Both the position numbers and the translations under genes were made by a program. From Rubrivivax sp. (lineage in GTDB: Bacteria > Pseudomonadota > Gammaproteobacteria > Burkholderiales > Burkholderiaceae_C), in contig JAEUPF010000108.1 in assembly GCA_016790425.1 (NCBI GenBank), positions 1-53,616 on the forward strand: a stretch of DNA of 53,616 nt, written 5' to 3'. Below the pieces are notes generated by a model. That model was given only the letters and a program-made list of their open reading frames with translations. It did no database searches and was not told the origin of the DNA. Positions 19,812 through 29,843 of this stretch are shown here, piece after piece; position 1 is the stretch's first letter, and each line of letters opens with the position of its first letter.

Positions 19812-20846
19812 ATGGGCTCCGCACTCCACCAATGCGTGATCCGGCTGCACGAAGAGCACCACGCGCTCGAGGACTACCAGGGCGGCGTGCCGCGCTGGTG
19901 CAGCGGCTGCGGCGACAACGCCATCCTCACCGCGGTGCAGCGGCTGTGCCGCGACGAGGACCTCGCGCCCGAGCGCACGGTGTTCGTCTCCGGCATCGGC
20001 TGCTCGAGCCGGCTGCCGCACTACATGAAGACCTACGGCTTCCACGGCATCCACGGGCGCGCGTTCCCGCTGGCGGAGGGCGTGAAGATGGCGCGGCCCG
20101 ACCTGCACGTCTTCGTCAACACCGGCGACGGCGACTGCTGCTCGATCGGCGCGGCGCACTGGATCCACGCCATCCGCTACAACATGAACCTGACGGTCAT
20201 GCTGCACGACAACCACGTGTACGGGCTGACCAAGAAGCAGGCCTCGCCCACTTCGCCCGCCGGGCTGAAGAGCAACACCACGCCGCGCGGCGCGCTGCTC
20301 GCGGCGCTCAACCCGCTGACGGTGACGCTGGGGGTGCAGAACGTCAGCTTCGTCGCGCAGGCGGTCGACTGGATGCCCGAGCAGGTCTACGACATCGTGC
20401 GCCGGGCCTTCCATCACCGCGGCTTCAGCTTCATCCGCATCATCCAGCGCTGCCCCGAGTTCCTGCCCAGGATGTTCGAGCCGTGGCTGCACGACCCGGG
20501 CAAGACGCTGCTGCTGACGCACGAGCGCGGCCTGCAGCCGAGCGCCGAGGTGAGCCGCATCTATCGCAACCAGCGGCAGCACGACCCGCTGGACATCCAC
20601 GCCGCACGCGAGATCGCGAGCAGCGAAGACCCGATCCCGGTGGGCATCCTGTTCCACGACCCGAGCGTGCCCTGCTACGAAGACCTGCGCCACGCCGGCG
20701 CGCCGCGCTCGCCCGAGCGCACGCGCGCGGGCCTGGAGGCCGAGCTCGACAAGTACACGATCTGGCCGGACGGGGACGACGCGGCCGGCGCGCAGCAGCG
20801 AGGCGATAAGGCAGCACCCCCACGCGCCGCGTTGCCGGCTGGATGA
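19812..20846 (+). CDS. korB: 2-oxoacid:acceptor oxidoreductase beta subunit
   Basis: A 344-residue TPP-binding beta subunit. Cys30 and Cys33 (WCSGCGDN), Cys64 (GIGCSS) and Cys214 (QRCPEF) occupy the positions of the four [4Fe-4S] ligands in OFOR beta subunits. The TPP/magnesium motif GDGD is at 106-109, followed by LHDNHVYGLTKKQASPTS, which shapes the TPP and oxoacid site. With KorA it forms the catalytic heterodimer that decarboxylates the oxoacid and passes electrons to ferredoxin. A C-terminal tail of about 30 low-complexity residues is extra. The next gene begins 28 bases downstream. Confidence 0.93.
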   Translation: MGSALHQCVIRLHEEHHALEDYQGGVPRWCSGCGDNAILTAVQRLCRDEDLAPERTVFVSGIGCSSRLPHYMKTYGFHGIHGRAFPLAEGVKMARPDLHVFVNTGDGDCCSIGAAHWIHAIRYNMNLTVMLHDNHVYGLTKKQASPTSPAGLKSNTTPRGALLAALNPLTVTLGVQNVSFVAQAVDWMPEQVYDIVRRAFHHRGFSFIRIIQRCPEFLPRMFEPWLHDPGKTLLLTHERGLQPSAEVSRIYRNQRQHDPLDIHAAREIASSEDPIPVGILFHDPSVPCYEDLRHAGAPRSPERTRAGLEAELDKYTIWPDGDDAAGAQQRGDKAAPPRAALPAG

Positions 20847-20874
20847 CGGGTGCAAGAGCGAGCGGAAGACGGCC

Positions 20875-23154
20875 ATGGACGCCCCCACCTCCTACCAGGA
20901 CCAGTTGCTGTTCGTGATGACCGGCCAGCGCCAGGGCGACGGCTTTGCCGACGTCGACATCGGCACGCTGTGCCCGGCCCTGCTGGCGCCGTATCGCGAC
21001 CTCGAGCGCCGGCGCCACGACTACCCGCTCGTGCTGCTCGAAGAGCCCGGGCCCGACGGCTTCACGCTGCCGCTCGCCGGCGTCGTCAGCCGGCTGGCCG
21101 CGGAGCTGGCGCCGCGCGGCATCGAAGGCGAGCGGCTGCGCCGCCATCTGCTGCGGCTGGAGCGCGAGCTGCGCGCCCTCGTCGCCGAGGGCCACGAAGG
21201 GCGGCTGGCCGACCTGTGGCCGGTTGCGCTGGAGCGCATGGCGCCCGCTGCGACGACCGCGCTGCGCCAGCTGCCGGCCGACGACGAGGCCGCCCGTGCC
21301 GTGCTGGCGCAGGCCGCGGAAACGCTCGGCGCGATGAAGCTCGACGGCGAGCTCGTGCGCTGCGACGAGCGCGTACCGGCGCGCCTGGTGACGATGGCCT
21401 GGCGCCATGCGCAGCTGGCGAAGGCGCGCGAGTTCCACCGCGTGGTCGATGCGCTGATGCGCCAGCTCTCGGACATCCGGCGCGCGGCCTGGGTGCACTC
21501 GCAGGCCGGGCAGCAGCCGCAGGCGTTGCGGCTGGCGGTGAGCGCTCGCCATGCCGAGGCCTTCGACTTCGAGGTCATGTCGCGCCTCGTCGCGCGCCGC
21601 GCCCCGGCCGACGAGCTGCCGGCCGCGAGGCGCCAGCGCATCGAATGGGCGCTGGCGGTGCTGTCGCGGCAGACGTTCTGGCCCGACGCGCGCGCCGAGG
21701 ACCCGCTGCCGCAGGCGTGCGTGTTCGACAACTGCGCCGCGGCGATGGCGGCCTTCCGCGAGCGCCTGCCCGAGGCGGTGGAGCTGCTGAAGGCGATGGC
21801 GGTGGCCGAGCTCGAGGTGGCCGGGCGCTACGTCGAGGCCGAGCACGATGCGGTGTTCCGGCGCTACGGGCTCGAGTCGCTCGGCGCCGAAGACTTCGCG
21901 CTGCTGCCCGACAGCCTGGTGTGCATCCCGCCGGCGCGCAACGACGCACGCGAGAACGCCGGCCTGCTGGAGATGCTGTCTTCGGGCATGCCGGTGAAGG
22001 TGCTGGTGCAGGTGGACGACCTGCTGCAGGAGGCCGCCTTCGGCACCGGCCACTTCGCCTTCGGCGTGCGCGCCGCGCGCCTGGCGACCACCGCGATGGG
22101 CCTGGGCGGGCGGTTCGTCATGCAGTGCGCCGTCTCGGCATTGCCGGCGCTGAAGGCGCGCGTGGTGCAGGGCATGGTTGGCCACGGGCCGGCGCTCTTC
22201 ACCGTGTTTGCCGGTTCGCCGCGGCCGGCCGCCGGCCTGCCGCGCTACCTCACTGCCGCCGCGGCGATGGAAGCGCGCGCCTTCCCTGCTTTCACCTACG
22301 ACGCGGCGGCCGGGGCCAACTGGGCCGGGCGCTTCTCGCTCGAAGGCAACCGCAATGCCGAAAGCGATTGGGCCATGGAGCCGCTCGAATATGCCGACGA
22401 GATGCTGCAGCGGGTGCGCGAGAACACGGCCTTCACCTATGCCGACTTCGCGCTCACCGACCAGCGCCACGCGGCGCACTTCGCCGCCGTGCCGCGCGAG
22501 CGCTGGCACGCGGGCATGGTGAGCGCCGGGCACTGGCTCGAGCTCGACGAGGCGGCCGCGAACCGCAGCGTGCCCTACGTGTGGGCCGCCGGGCCCGACG
22601 ACCGCCTGCACCGTGTGCTGGTGGACCTGCGCCTGATGAAGGCGGCGCGCGCCTGCCTGCTGCTGTGGCACCGCCTGCAGGAGCACGGCGGCATCCACGA
22701 CTCGCACGCCGAGCGCGCGTTGGCCCAAGAGCGGGCGAAGGTGGCGGCGGAAACTGCGAGAGCAGCGGCGGCCGTGCAGGCAGCCCCGGCATCAGTGCCC
22801 GCGCTGGCAGCGGCGGCGCAAGGCCCGCAAGCCGCAACGGCTGCCGCCGCGCCGCTTGCCGAAAAGAACGGCGCCGCGGCGATGGCGGCCGAAGCGAAGC
22901 CGCCGTCGGACGAGGCCTGGATCGAAACGATCCGCTGCCCGAGCTGCAACGAGTGCCAGCTCGTCAACCCGCGCATGTTCACCTACAACGAAAACAAGCA
23001 GGCCTACATCAAGGACATCGACGCCGGCACCTACCGCGACCTGGTGGAAGCGGCCGAGTCGTGCCAGGTGGCCATCATCCACCCGGGCAAGCCGCGCAAT
23101 GCAGAGGAGGCCGGGCTGGAGGAACTGCTGGAAAGGGCCAAGCCGTTCTTGTAG
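20875..23154 (+). CDS. Unrecognised 759-residue protein with C-terminal ferredoxin-like cysteine motif; putative KorAB partner
   Basis: I do not recognise the first 620 residues. They are soluble, alpha/beta, without signal peptide or membrane spans, and contain stretches such as MPVKVLVQVDDLL and GPALFTVFAG that look like a folded enzyme-like domain. An Ala-rich linker (about 625-680) joins them to a ferredoxin-like module: Cys688-x2-Cys691-x2-Cys694, then Cys730 in ESCQVAIIHPG, enough to bind one [4Fe-4S] cluster. The gene is last in the operon, 28 bases after korB, so it probably supplies or docks the electron carrier between KorAB and the Nfn-like pair. The large N-terminal part may be a structural or regulatory subunit. 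The functional claim is inference. Confidence 0.8.
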   Translation: MDAPTSYQDQLLFVMTGQRQGDGFADVDIGTLCPALLAPYRDLERRRHDYPLVLLEEPGPDGFTLPLAGVVSRLAAELAPRGIEGERLRRHLLRLERELRALVAEGHEGRLADLWPVALERMAPAATTALRQLPADDEAARAVLAQAAETLGAMKLDGELVRCDERVPARLVTMAWRHAQLAKAREFHRVVDALMRQLSDIRRAAWVHSQAGQQPQALRLAVSARHAEAFDFEVMSRLVARRAPADELPAARRQRIEWALAVLSRQTFWPDARAEDPLPQACVFDNCAAAMAAFRERLPEAVELLKAMAVAELEVAGRYVEAEHDAVFRRYGLESLGAEDFALLPDSLVCIPPARNDARENAGLLEMLSSGMPVKVLVQVDDLLQEAAFGTGHFAFGVRAARLATTAMGLGGRFVMQCAVSALPALKARVVQGMVGHGPALFTVFAGSPRPAAGLPRYLTAAAAMEARAFPAFTYDAAAGANWAGRFSLEGNRNAESDWAMEPLEYADEMLQRVRENTAFTYADFALTDQRHAAHFAAVPRERWHAGMVSAGHWLELDEAAANRSVPYVWAAGPDDRLHRVLVDLRLMKAARACLLLWHRLQEHGGIHDSHAERALAQERAKVAAETARAAAAVQAAPASVPALAAAAQGPQAATAAAAPLAEKNGAAAMAAEAKPPSDEAWIETIRCPSCNECQLVNPRMFTYNENKQAYIKDIDAGTYRDLVEAAESCQVAIIHPGKPRNAEEAGLEELLERAKPFL

Positions 23155-23341
23155 GGTGCGCGCGACCGGTGCCGGGCCGGGAGGGTCATTGCCGGCGATT
23201 TGCCTCGGGATGCCGGGTCACTGCGAACGGCCACAAGCGGTCGATCACGACCGGCATCTCTGGGGACTCCAATTGGGTATGCGGGGGATCGCTGCGCCGC
23301 TGTGCCGGGCACCGGCGCGGTCAATGGCGATGTTGGAGTGA

Positions 23342-23370
23342 TTGACAACATGATGATGTGTTGTTATGTT
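23342..23370 (+). promoter_or_regulatory. Sigma-70-type promoter of the toxin-antitoxin module
   Basis: A perfect -35 TTGACA (23342-23347) and a -10-like TATGTT (23365-23370) are separated by exactly 17 bases. The predicted transcription start, about 23376-23378, is at or one to three bases before the ATG at 23379, so the mRNA may be leaderless. The region is visibly less GC-rich than its surroundings. Confidence 0.65.
23345..23364. promoter_or_regulatory. Inverted repeat within the promoter, candidate antitoxin operator
   Basis: ACAACA (23345-23350) and TGTTGT (23359-23364) are perfect inverted arms separated by eight bases. They overlap the end of the -35 box and fill the spacer to the -10 box. 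A dimeric DNA-binding antitoxin bound here would block RNA polymerase, the usual autoregulation of toxin-antitoxin operons. Confidence 0.6.
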
Positions 23371-23378
23371 CTCCAGCA

Positions 23379-23675
23379 ATGAAGGCTGTGCCACTGATCC
23401 GTCGGCGTGTCGTGCTGGCGACGGACGCATTTGCCGAGGCCGTCGTGTGGCGGGTGCACGAGCCTGTGCCGCCTTCGTCGCACTTGTTCAAGTACCGGCT
23501 CGCCTATGTCGTGGGCGGGGAGTGCGTCCTGCGGTACGACAACGAGCGAGGCAAGGGCGATCATCGGCATGCCGGCGGAACGGAGAAGGTCTATGCCTTC
23601 ACGACGGCGGATCAGTTGATCGCCGATTTCGAAGCAGACGTGATGAGGTGGAATCGTGAACACGGTCGTGCTTGA
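23379..23675 (+). CDS. tumE: TumE-family (DUF6516) toxin
   Basis: A 98-residue basic protein with the hallmark of the TumE/DUF6516 toxins: LRYDNERGKGDHRHAGGTEKVYAF-like sequence with the KGDHRH core at about residues 58-63, followed by a helix of the LIADFEADVMRW type. Members are toxins of two-gene toxin-antitoxin systems; the KGDHRH residues probably form the catalytic or RNA-binding site. The ATG at 23379 was chosen over the GTG at 23358, which lies inside the promoter. Its end overlaps the antitoxin start by 20 bases. Toxin-first order and lower GC suggest acquisition by transfer. The name follows the family; activity is not shown here. Confidence 0.8.
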   Translation: MKAVPLIRRRVVLATDAFAEAVVWRVHEPVPPSSHLFKYRLAYVVGGECVLRYDNERGKGDHRHAGGTEKVYAFTTADQLIADFEADVMRWNREHGRA

Positions 23676-24003
23676 GGTTCGTTCTCTGACTCGGACGCTC
23701 GCCGATGTCGCGAATGCGATGAAGGTGGGTCGAGGCGACCGCGAGGCGCGCATTGCCTTCGCGACGCCGGAACTGCTATGGCAAGTCCTGACCGCCAAGC
23801 GGTGGGAGCTTCTCAAGGCCATGTGCGGGGCGGGTGCGATGTCAATACGCGAGGCAGCACGTCGGGTGGGCCGCGATGTCAAGGCAGTTCACGGCGATGT
23901 CACCGCACTGCTGGATGCCGGTGTCCTCAGCCGAACGCCGGAGGGGGAGATTGAGTTTCCCTTCGACGCCGTCAAGGTCGAGTTCCTTCTGCAGGCCGCA
24001 TAG
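23656..24003 (+). CDS. tumA: Winged-helix antitoxin (TumA / HVO_A0114-like DNA-binding protein)
   Basis: A 115-residue protein with a C-terminal winged helix-turn-helix: WELLKAMCGAGAMSIREAAR, then VGRDVKAVHGDVTALLDAGV and LSRTPEGEIEFPFDAVKVEF. This SIREAARRVGRDVKAVHGDV pattern is that of the HVO_A0114-type regulators encoded beside TumE toxins. It should neutralise the toxin and repress the operon through the dyad at 23345-23364. The GTG at 23656 is used because the first 50 residues match the expected N-terminal dimerisation segment; it overlaps the toxin gene by 20 bases, indicating coupled translation. Confidence 0.82.
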   Translation: MNTVVLEVRSLTRTLADVANAMKVGRGDREARIAFATPELLWQVLTAKRWELLKAMCGAGAMSIREAARRVGRDVKAVHGDVTALLDAGVLSRTPEGEIEFPFDAVKVEFLLQAA

Positions 24004-24109
24004 CGCAAGCGGTCCGAACGGCGCGGGGCCGGTCCGCCAAGCCAATCGCAGGCGCGCGCGCTGCGTCCATGGCCCGATCGTTCAGCCCCATTTTTCGCCG
24101 GAGGCCCCC

Positions 24110-24487
24110 GTGAGTCACACCCCTGCAGCGACCGCGATCGTCAAGAAGCGCGACGGCACGGCAACCAACGCGATGGCGCAGCCGCAGGTGCAGAGCTACC
24201 TGCTCAACCTGCTTGGCGTCAACCGGCACGCGAACCTGAAGCAGGCGCTGAACGACGTCTTCAGCGGCAAGGGCAAGGCTTCGGGCTCGCACATCCAGGA
24301 CGGCCTTGCGGTGCTGCACGCGTCGTCGGGCAACATGCAGCAAAGCGTGACGCTCTTCTACGTGATGCAAGGCGCGCAGGCGATCATCTTCGCGATGGGC
24401 GAGCACGCGGGTTCGAGCAGCTACAAGGTCAGCGACTTCGGCCAGCCGAGTGGCACGTTCGTGCAGGGCGCCAAGATCGCCCTTTAG
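24110..24487 (+). CDS. Hypothetical 125-residue protein
   Basis: I do not recognise this protein. A GGAGG site (24100-24104) precedes a GTG start at 24110 by five bases; no ATG fits. Residues 1-20 are polar, and the rest (QSYLLNLLGVNRHANLKQALNDVF, LFYVMQGAQAIIFAMGEHAG) looks like a compact alpha/beta domain of about 100 residues, without signal peptide, cysteine or membrane segment. It has 106 bases between it and the antitoxin gene and may be transcribed with it or alone. It is convergent with glgX. Codon use is typical of the chromosome, which argues for a real gene. Confidence 0.7.
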   Translation: MSHTPAATAIVKKRDGTATNAMAQPQVQSYLLNLLGVNRHANLKQALNDVFSGKGKASGSHIQDGLAVLHASSGNMQQSVTLFYVMQGAQAIIFAMGEHAGSSSYKVSDFGQPSGTFVQGAKIAL

Positions 24488-24505
24488 CCGGGCCACGCGC
24501 GGCGG

Positions 24506-24519
24506 GCGCGGGCCCGCGC
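24506..24519. terminator. GC-rich palindrome between convergent genes, possible terminator hairpin
   Basis: GCGCGGGCCCGCGC is a perfect 14-base palindrome between two convergent stop codons (24487 and 24520). A T-tract is absent on both sides, so intrinsic termination is not assured. Confidence 0.3.
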
Positions 24520-26655
<2,136 letters not shown>

Positions 26656-26897
26656 GTCGTTCCTCCGTGCGCGACCGAAGGCGTTGATTGGAGCCGATCG
26701 CGGCCCGCGGCGGCAAGCCGGCGCAGCCGCCACACCCGCCGCGTCGAGCGCCGAGCGACCGCCGCCCGCCGCCCCCCGGGCGAAGGATCGGCGAAGGAAA
26801 GCCCGCTCGCGGGAGCGCGCGTTTCGCGCTAGTGTCGGCGCCAGAAGAAGATCGAAACGCCGGCGCCTCGCGTGCGCCGGCCGCCGCGGGGGTTTGC

Positions 26898-29804
26898 ATG
26901 AGGTCCGCCCGTGTTCGGGCAGCAGCGTGCGTGCTGCTGTCGCTGCTCTGTGCCGAGGCGTCGCCGCAATCGGCCGGCGCCGATTCGCCGCGCCGGGCCT
27001 CGATCGGCACCACGGCCGGCGGCGCCCGCTTCGAGGCGCAGCTGCTGATCGACGTCGGCAGCCACGGGGCGGCGGTGCGCCGGCTGGCCGTCGACGTGGC
27101 CCGCGACTGGCTCGTCAGCGCATCAGACGACAAGTCGGCGCGCGTGTGGCGCCTCGCTTCGGGCGAGGCCGTGCACACGCTGCGCGTGCCGGTGGGCGCG
27201 GGCGAGCAAGGCCGCCTCTACGGTGCCGCCATCCACCCGCAGCGGGCCGAGGTGGCCGTGGCCGGGACGGGCCTGGCGCCGGTGCCCGGTGGCGCCACCG
27301 AAGCGACAGCGCACGTGTTCTCGCTGGCCAGCGGCCAGTGGACGGCCTCGTTCCGGCTGTGCCGCTGCGAGATCAAGCGGCTGGCCTGGTCGCCCGACGG
27401 CAAGTGGCTCCTCGCCGCCGCCGCGGGGCCCGAGCGCGGCGTGCACGCCTTCGATGAACACGGGCGCCCGGGCGGCCGCTTCACGACCGGTGGCGACGTC
27501 TTCGGTCTTTCGGTGCATCGCGCGCAGGTGCTGGCCACCGACATGTCGGGGCGCCTGCTCGTCTTCGAGCTCGGCGCCGCCGGTCTCGGGCCACCGCGGT
27601 CGCTGGCCAGCCCCGGCCCGCTGCCCGTCAGCGTGAGCCATGCGCCCGACGGCAGCCGCGCCGTCGTCGGGCACCTGTCGGCACAGGCGCCGGCGATCGT
27701 CGAGCTGCCCGGCGGGCGCGTCGTGCGCACGCTCGAGCCGCCCGAGCGCGGCCTCGACGACGGGCAGCTGATGACGGTGGCCTGGGCGCCCGACGCGCCG
27801 ACGGTATGGGTGGGTGGTCGCAAGGCGCGCGGGCGCGACTACCTGCTGTGGTCGTTCGACGCCGCAGCAGGCACCCCGGCGGCGGCCGGCGCGCGCGTGG
27901 CCGCCGACTCGCTGCTCGACCTGGTGGCGCTGCCGCGCGGCCGCGTCGCCTTCGCGTCGTTCGACGGCAGCTGGGGCGTCTTCGACGGCAAGGCGATTGC
28001 CCCGCATCGCACGAGCGCGCTGGCCGGTGCGCAGGCCACGTCGGCCCTGCTGACGAGCCCGGACGGCACGCTCGTCTCGTGGCAGCTCGGCGGCGGCCAG
28101 CGGCTGCAGTTCAACCTGCGGCTGCGGCGGCTGGCCGTGGTCGAAACCGGTGTCGGCCACGGCGCGCGCGTGCGCCAGGGCGGACCGTTCAGCGCCGAAC
28201 TCCAGGTCGCCGACGCGCGCGGCTTCTTCTCCGGCTTCTACCGGCTCGGCGGCCGCGAGATCCGGCTCGAGCCGGGCGAGACGGCCCGCGCCGGCACCTT
28301 CGTGCCCGGCAGCACCGATGCGTTCGTCGGCACGTCGCGCGCGCTGCAGCGCGTCGACGCCTCGGGGCAGGTGCTGTGGCGCCGCAGCGCCGGCGCCGAG
28401 GTCAACGCGCTGGTGTTCGCCAACGCGGGCGAGCGCATCGTCACCACGCTGAGCGACGGCACGGTGCGCTGGTGGCATGCGGCCAGCGGCGAGCCGTTGC
28501 TGGCCGCGCTGGCGCTACCGACGGGCCAGTGGCTGGCGTGGACGCCCGAGGGCTACTTCGACGCCGGTGCCGGCGGTGATTCGCTCGCCGGCTGGCTGGT
28601 GCGCGCCCCGGGCAGCGCGCGTGTCGAGCACCACCCGCTCGGGCGCTTCCGCGCCGCCTTCCGCCGGCCCGACCTGATCGACGTGGCGCTGGGCATCGCC
28701 GGCACGCCACGCGCCGCGCCGCCGCACGACGCGATGCTCCTGCTGCCGCCGCAACTCGTGGCCCAGGCCGAGAGGAAGGCGAAGTCGACCGGCGGCCCGG
28801 TGGCGCTGCCCTTCGCGCTGCGCAGCGCCGAGGACGGCACGGCACGGGTCAGCGTGCGGCTGAACGGCCGGCCGTGGGAGTCGGCGCGCGTCGCGATGCC
28901 CGCACGCCTGGACGGCGAGACGGCCGGCCGGGTCGACGTCCTGCTGCCGCCCGGGCGGCACCTCGTGCAGCTGATCGCGCGCGATCCGAACGGCACCTCG
29001 GCGCCGCTGGACTTCGACGTGCAGGTCGATGCCCCGCCGCGGCCGGCGGGCACCGCGGGCCCGCGGCTGCTGGTGCTGGCGGTGGGCGTGAGCGAGTACG
29101 CCGAGGCCAGCCTCAACCTCGGCCTCGCGGCCAAGGACGCCTCGGACTTCCGCGCCGTGCTCGCCAGCCTGGGCGGCAGGCGCTACCGCGAGGTCGCCAC
29201 GCGCTTGGTCGTCGATCGGCAGGCGACCCGCCGCGCCGTGCTGCAGCAGCTGGAGTGGCTGGCCAGCGAGGCCACCGGCGACGACGTGGCGGTCGTCTTC
29301 CTGGCCGGCCACGGCGCCCACGACGACGAGGGCCGCTACCACTTCGTCACCCACGACGGCGACATCGCCCGCCTGGCGCAGACGGCCATCTCGGAAGCCG
29401 AGCTGCGCGACGCGCTGGCCGCCATCCGCGCGCGCACCGTGCTCTTCGCCGACACCTGCCATGCGGGCAGCGTCACCACCACCCGCGCGGGCTCGCTCAG
29501 CCGCGACCACGGGCGCTTGGCCGACGAACTGCGCGCGCCGGAGAACGGCGTCATCGTGCTCGCCTCCAGCGCGCGCAGCGAGGAGTCGCTGGAATTGCGC
29601 TCGCTCGGCAACGGCGTCTTCACGAAGGCCGTGGTCGACGGCCTGCGCGGCCGCGCCGACCTGCTCAAGCGCGGCGAGATCACGGTCAAGGGCCTGGACT
29701 ACTACGTCGCTTCGCAGGTGGCCGCGATGACCAAGGCGGCGCAGAACCCGGTGAGCCTGATCCCGCCGGGCATGCCGGACTTCCGGCTGATCGAGTTGCC
29801 GTGA
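26898..29804 (+). CDS. Secreted beta-propeller protein with caspase-like (peptidase C14) domain
   Basis: A 968-residue protein with a cleavable signal peptide (about 1-24), a long beta-propeller of WD40-like repeats (about 50-560; for example VSASDDKSARVWRLASGEAVHTL and RIVTTLSDGTVRWWHAASGEP), an Ig-like linker and a C-terminal caspase-hemoglobinase domain (about 720-968). The predicted dyad is His805 (AGHGAHDDE) and Cys854 (ADTCHAG). Bacterial relatives are metacaspase- or orthocaspase-like cysteine peptidases cleaving after basic residues. Export to the periplasm or outside is implied. The start ATG at 26898 is the last before the signal peptide. Its own cleavage targets are unknown; the lipoprotein 39 bases downstream is a candidate partner. 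Confidence 0.88.
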   Translation: MRSARVRAAACVLLSLLCAEASPQSAGADSPRRASIGTTAGGARFEAQLLIDVGSHGAAVRRLAVDVARDWLVSASDDKSARVWRLASGEAVHTLRVPVGAGEQGRLYGAAIHPQRAEVAVAGTGLAPVPGGATEATAHVFSLASGQWTASFRLCRCEIKRLAWSPDGKWLLAAAAGPERGVHAFDEHGRPGGRFTTGGDVFGLSVHRAQVLATDMSGRLLVFELGAAGLGPPRSLASPGPLPVSVSHAPDGSRAVVGHLSAQAPAIVELPGGRVVRTLEPPERGLDDGQLMTVAWAPDAPTVWVGGRKARGRDYLLWSFDAAAGTPAAAGARVAADSLLDLVALPRGRVAFASFDGSWGVFDGKAIAPHRTSALAGAQATSALLTSPDGTLVSWQLGGGQRLQFNLRLRRLAVVETGVGHGARVRQGGPFSAELQVADARGFFSGFYRLGGREIRLEPGETARAGTFVPGSTDAFVGTSRALQRVDASGQVLWRRSAGAEVNALVFANAGERIVTTLSDGTVRWWHAASGEPLLAALALPTGQWLAWTPEGYFDAGAGGDSLAGWLVRAPGSARVEHHPLGRFRAAFRRPDLIDVALGIAGTPRAAPPHDAMLLLPPQLVAQAERKAKSTGGPVALPFALRSAEDGTARVSVRLNGRPWESARVAMPARLDGETAGRVDVLLPPGRHLVQLIARDPNGTSAPLDFDVQVDAPPRPAGTAGPRLLVLAVGVSEYAEASLNLGLAAKDASDFRAVLASLGGRRYREVATRLVVDRQATRRAVLQQLEWLASEATGDDVAVVFLAGHGAHDDEGRYHFVTHDGDIARLAQTAISEAELRDALAAIRARTVLFADTCHAGSVTTTRAGSLSRDHGRLADELRAPENGVIVLASSARSEESLELRSLGNGVFTKAVVDGLRGRADLLKRGEITVKGLDYYVASQVAAMTKAAQNPVSLIPPGMPDFRLIELP

Positions 29805-29843
29805 AACGGAACTTCCCGGTTCGTTGCAGTGGAGGAACACGTC

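Noticed and set aside
20440-22728. A 762-residue minus-strand open frame opposite korB and the ferredoxin-tailed gene
   Set aside because: Same GC-driven shadow; the plus-strand frames have cofactor motifs.
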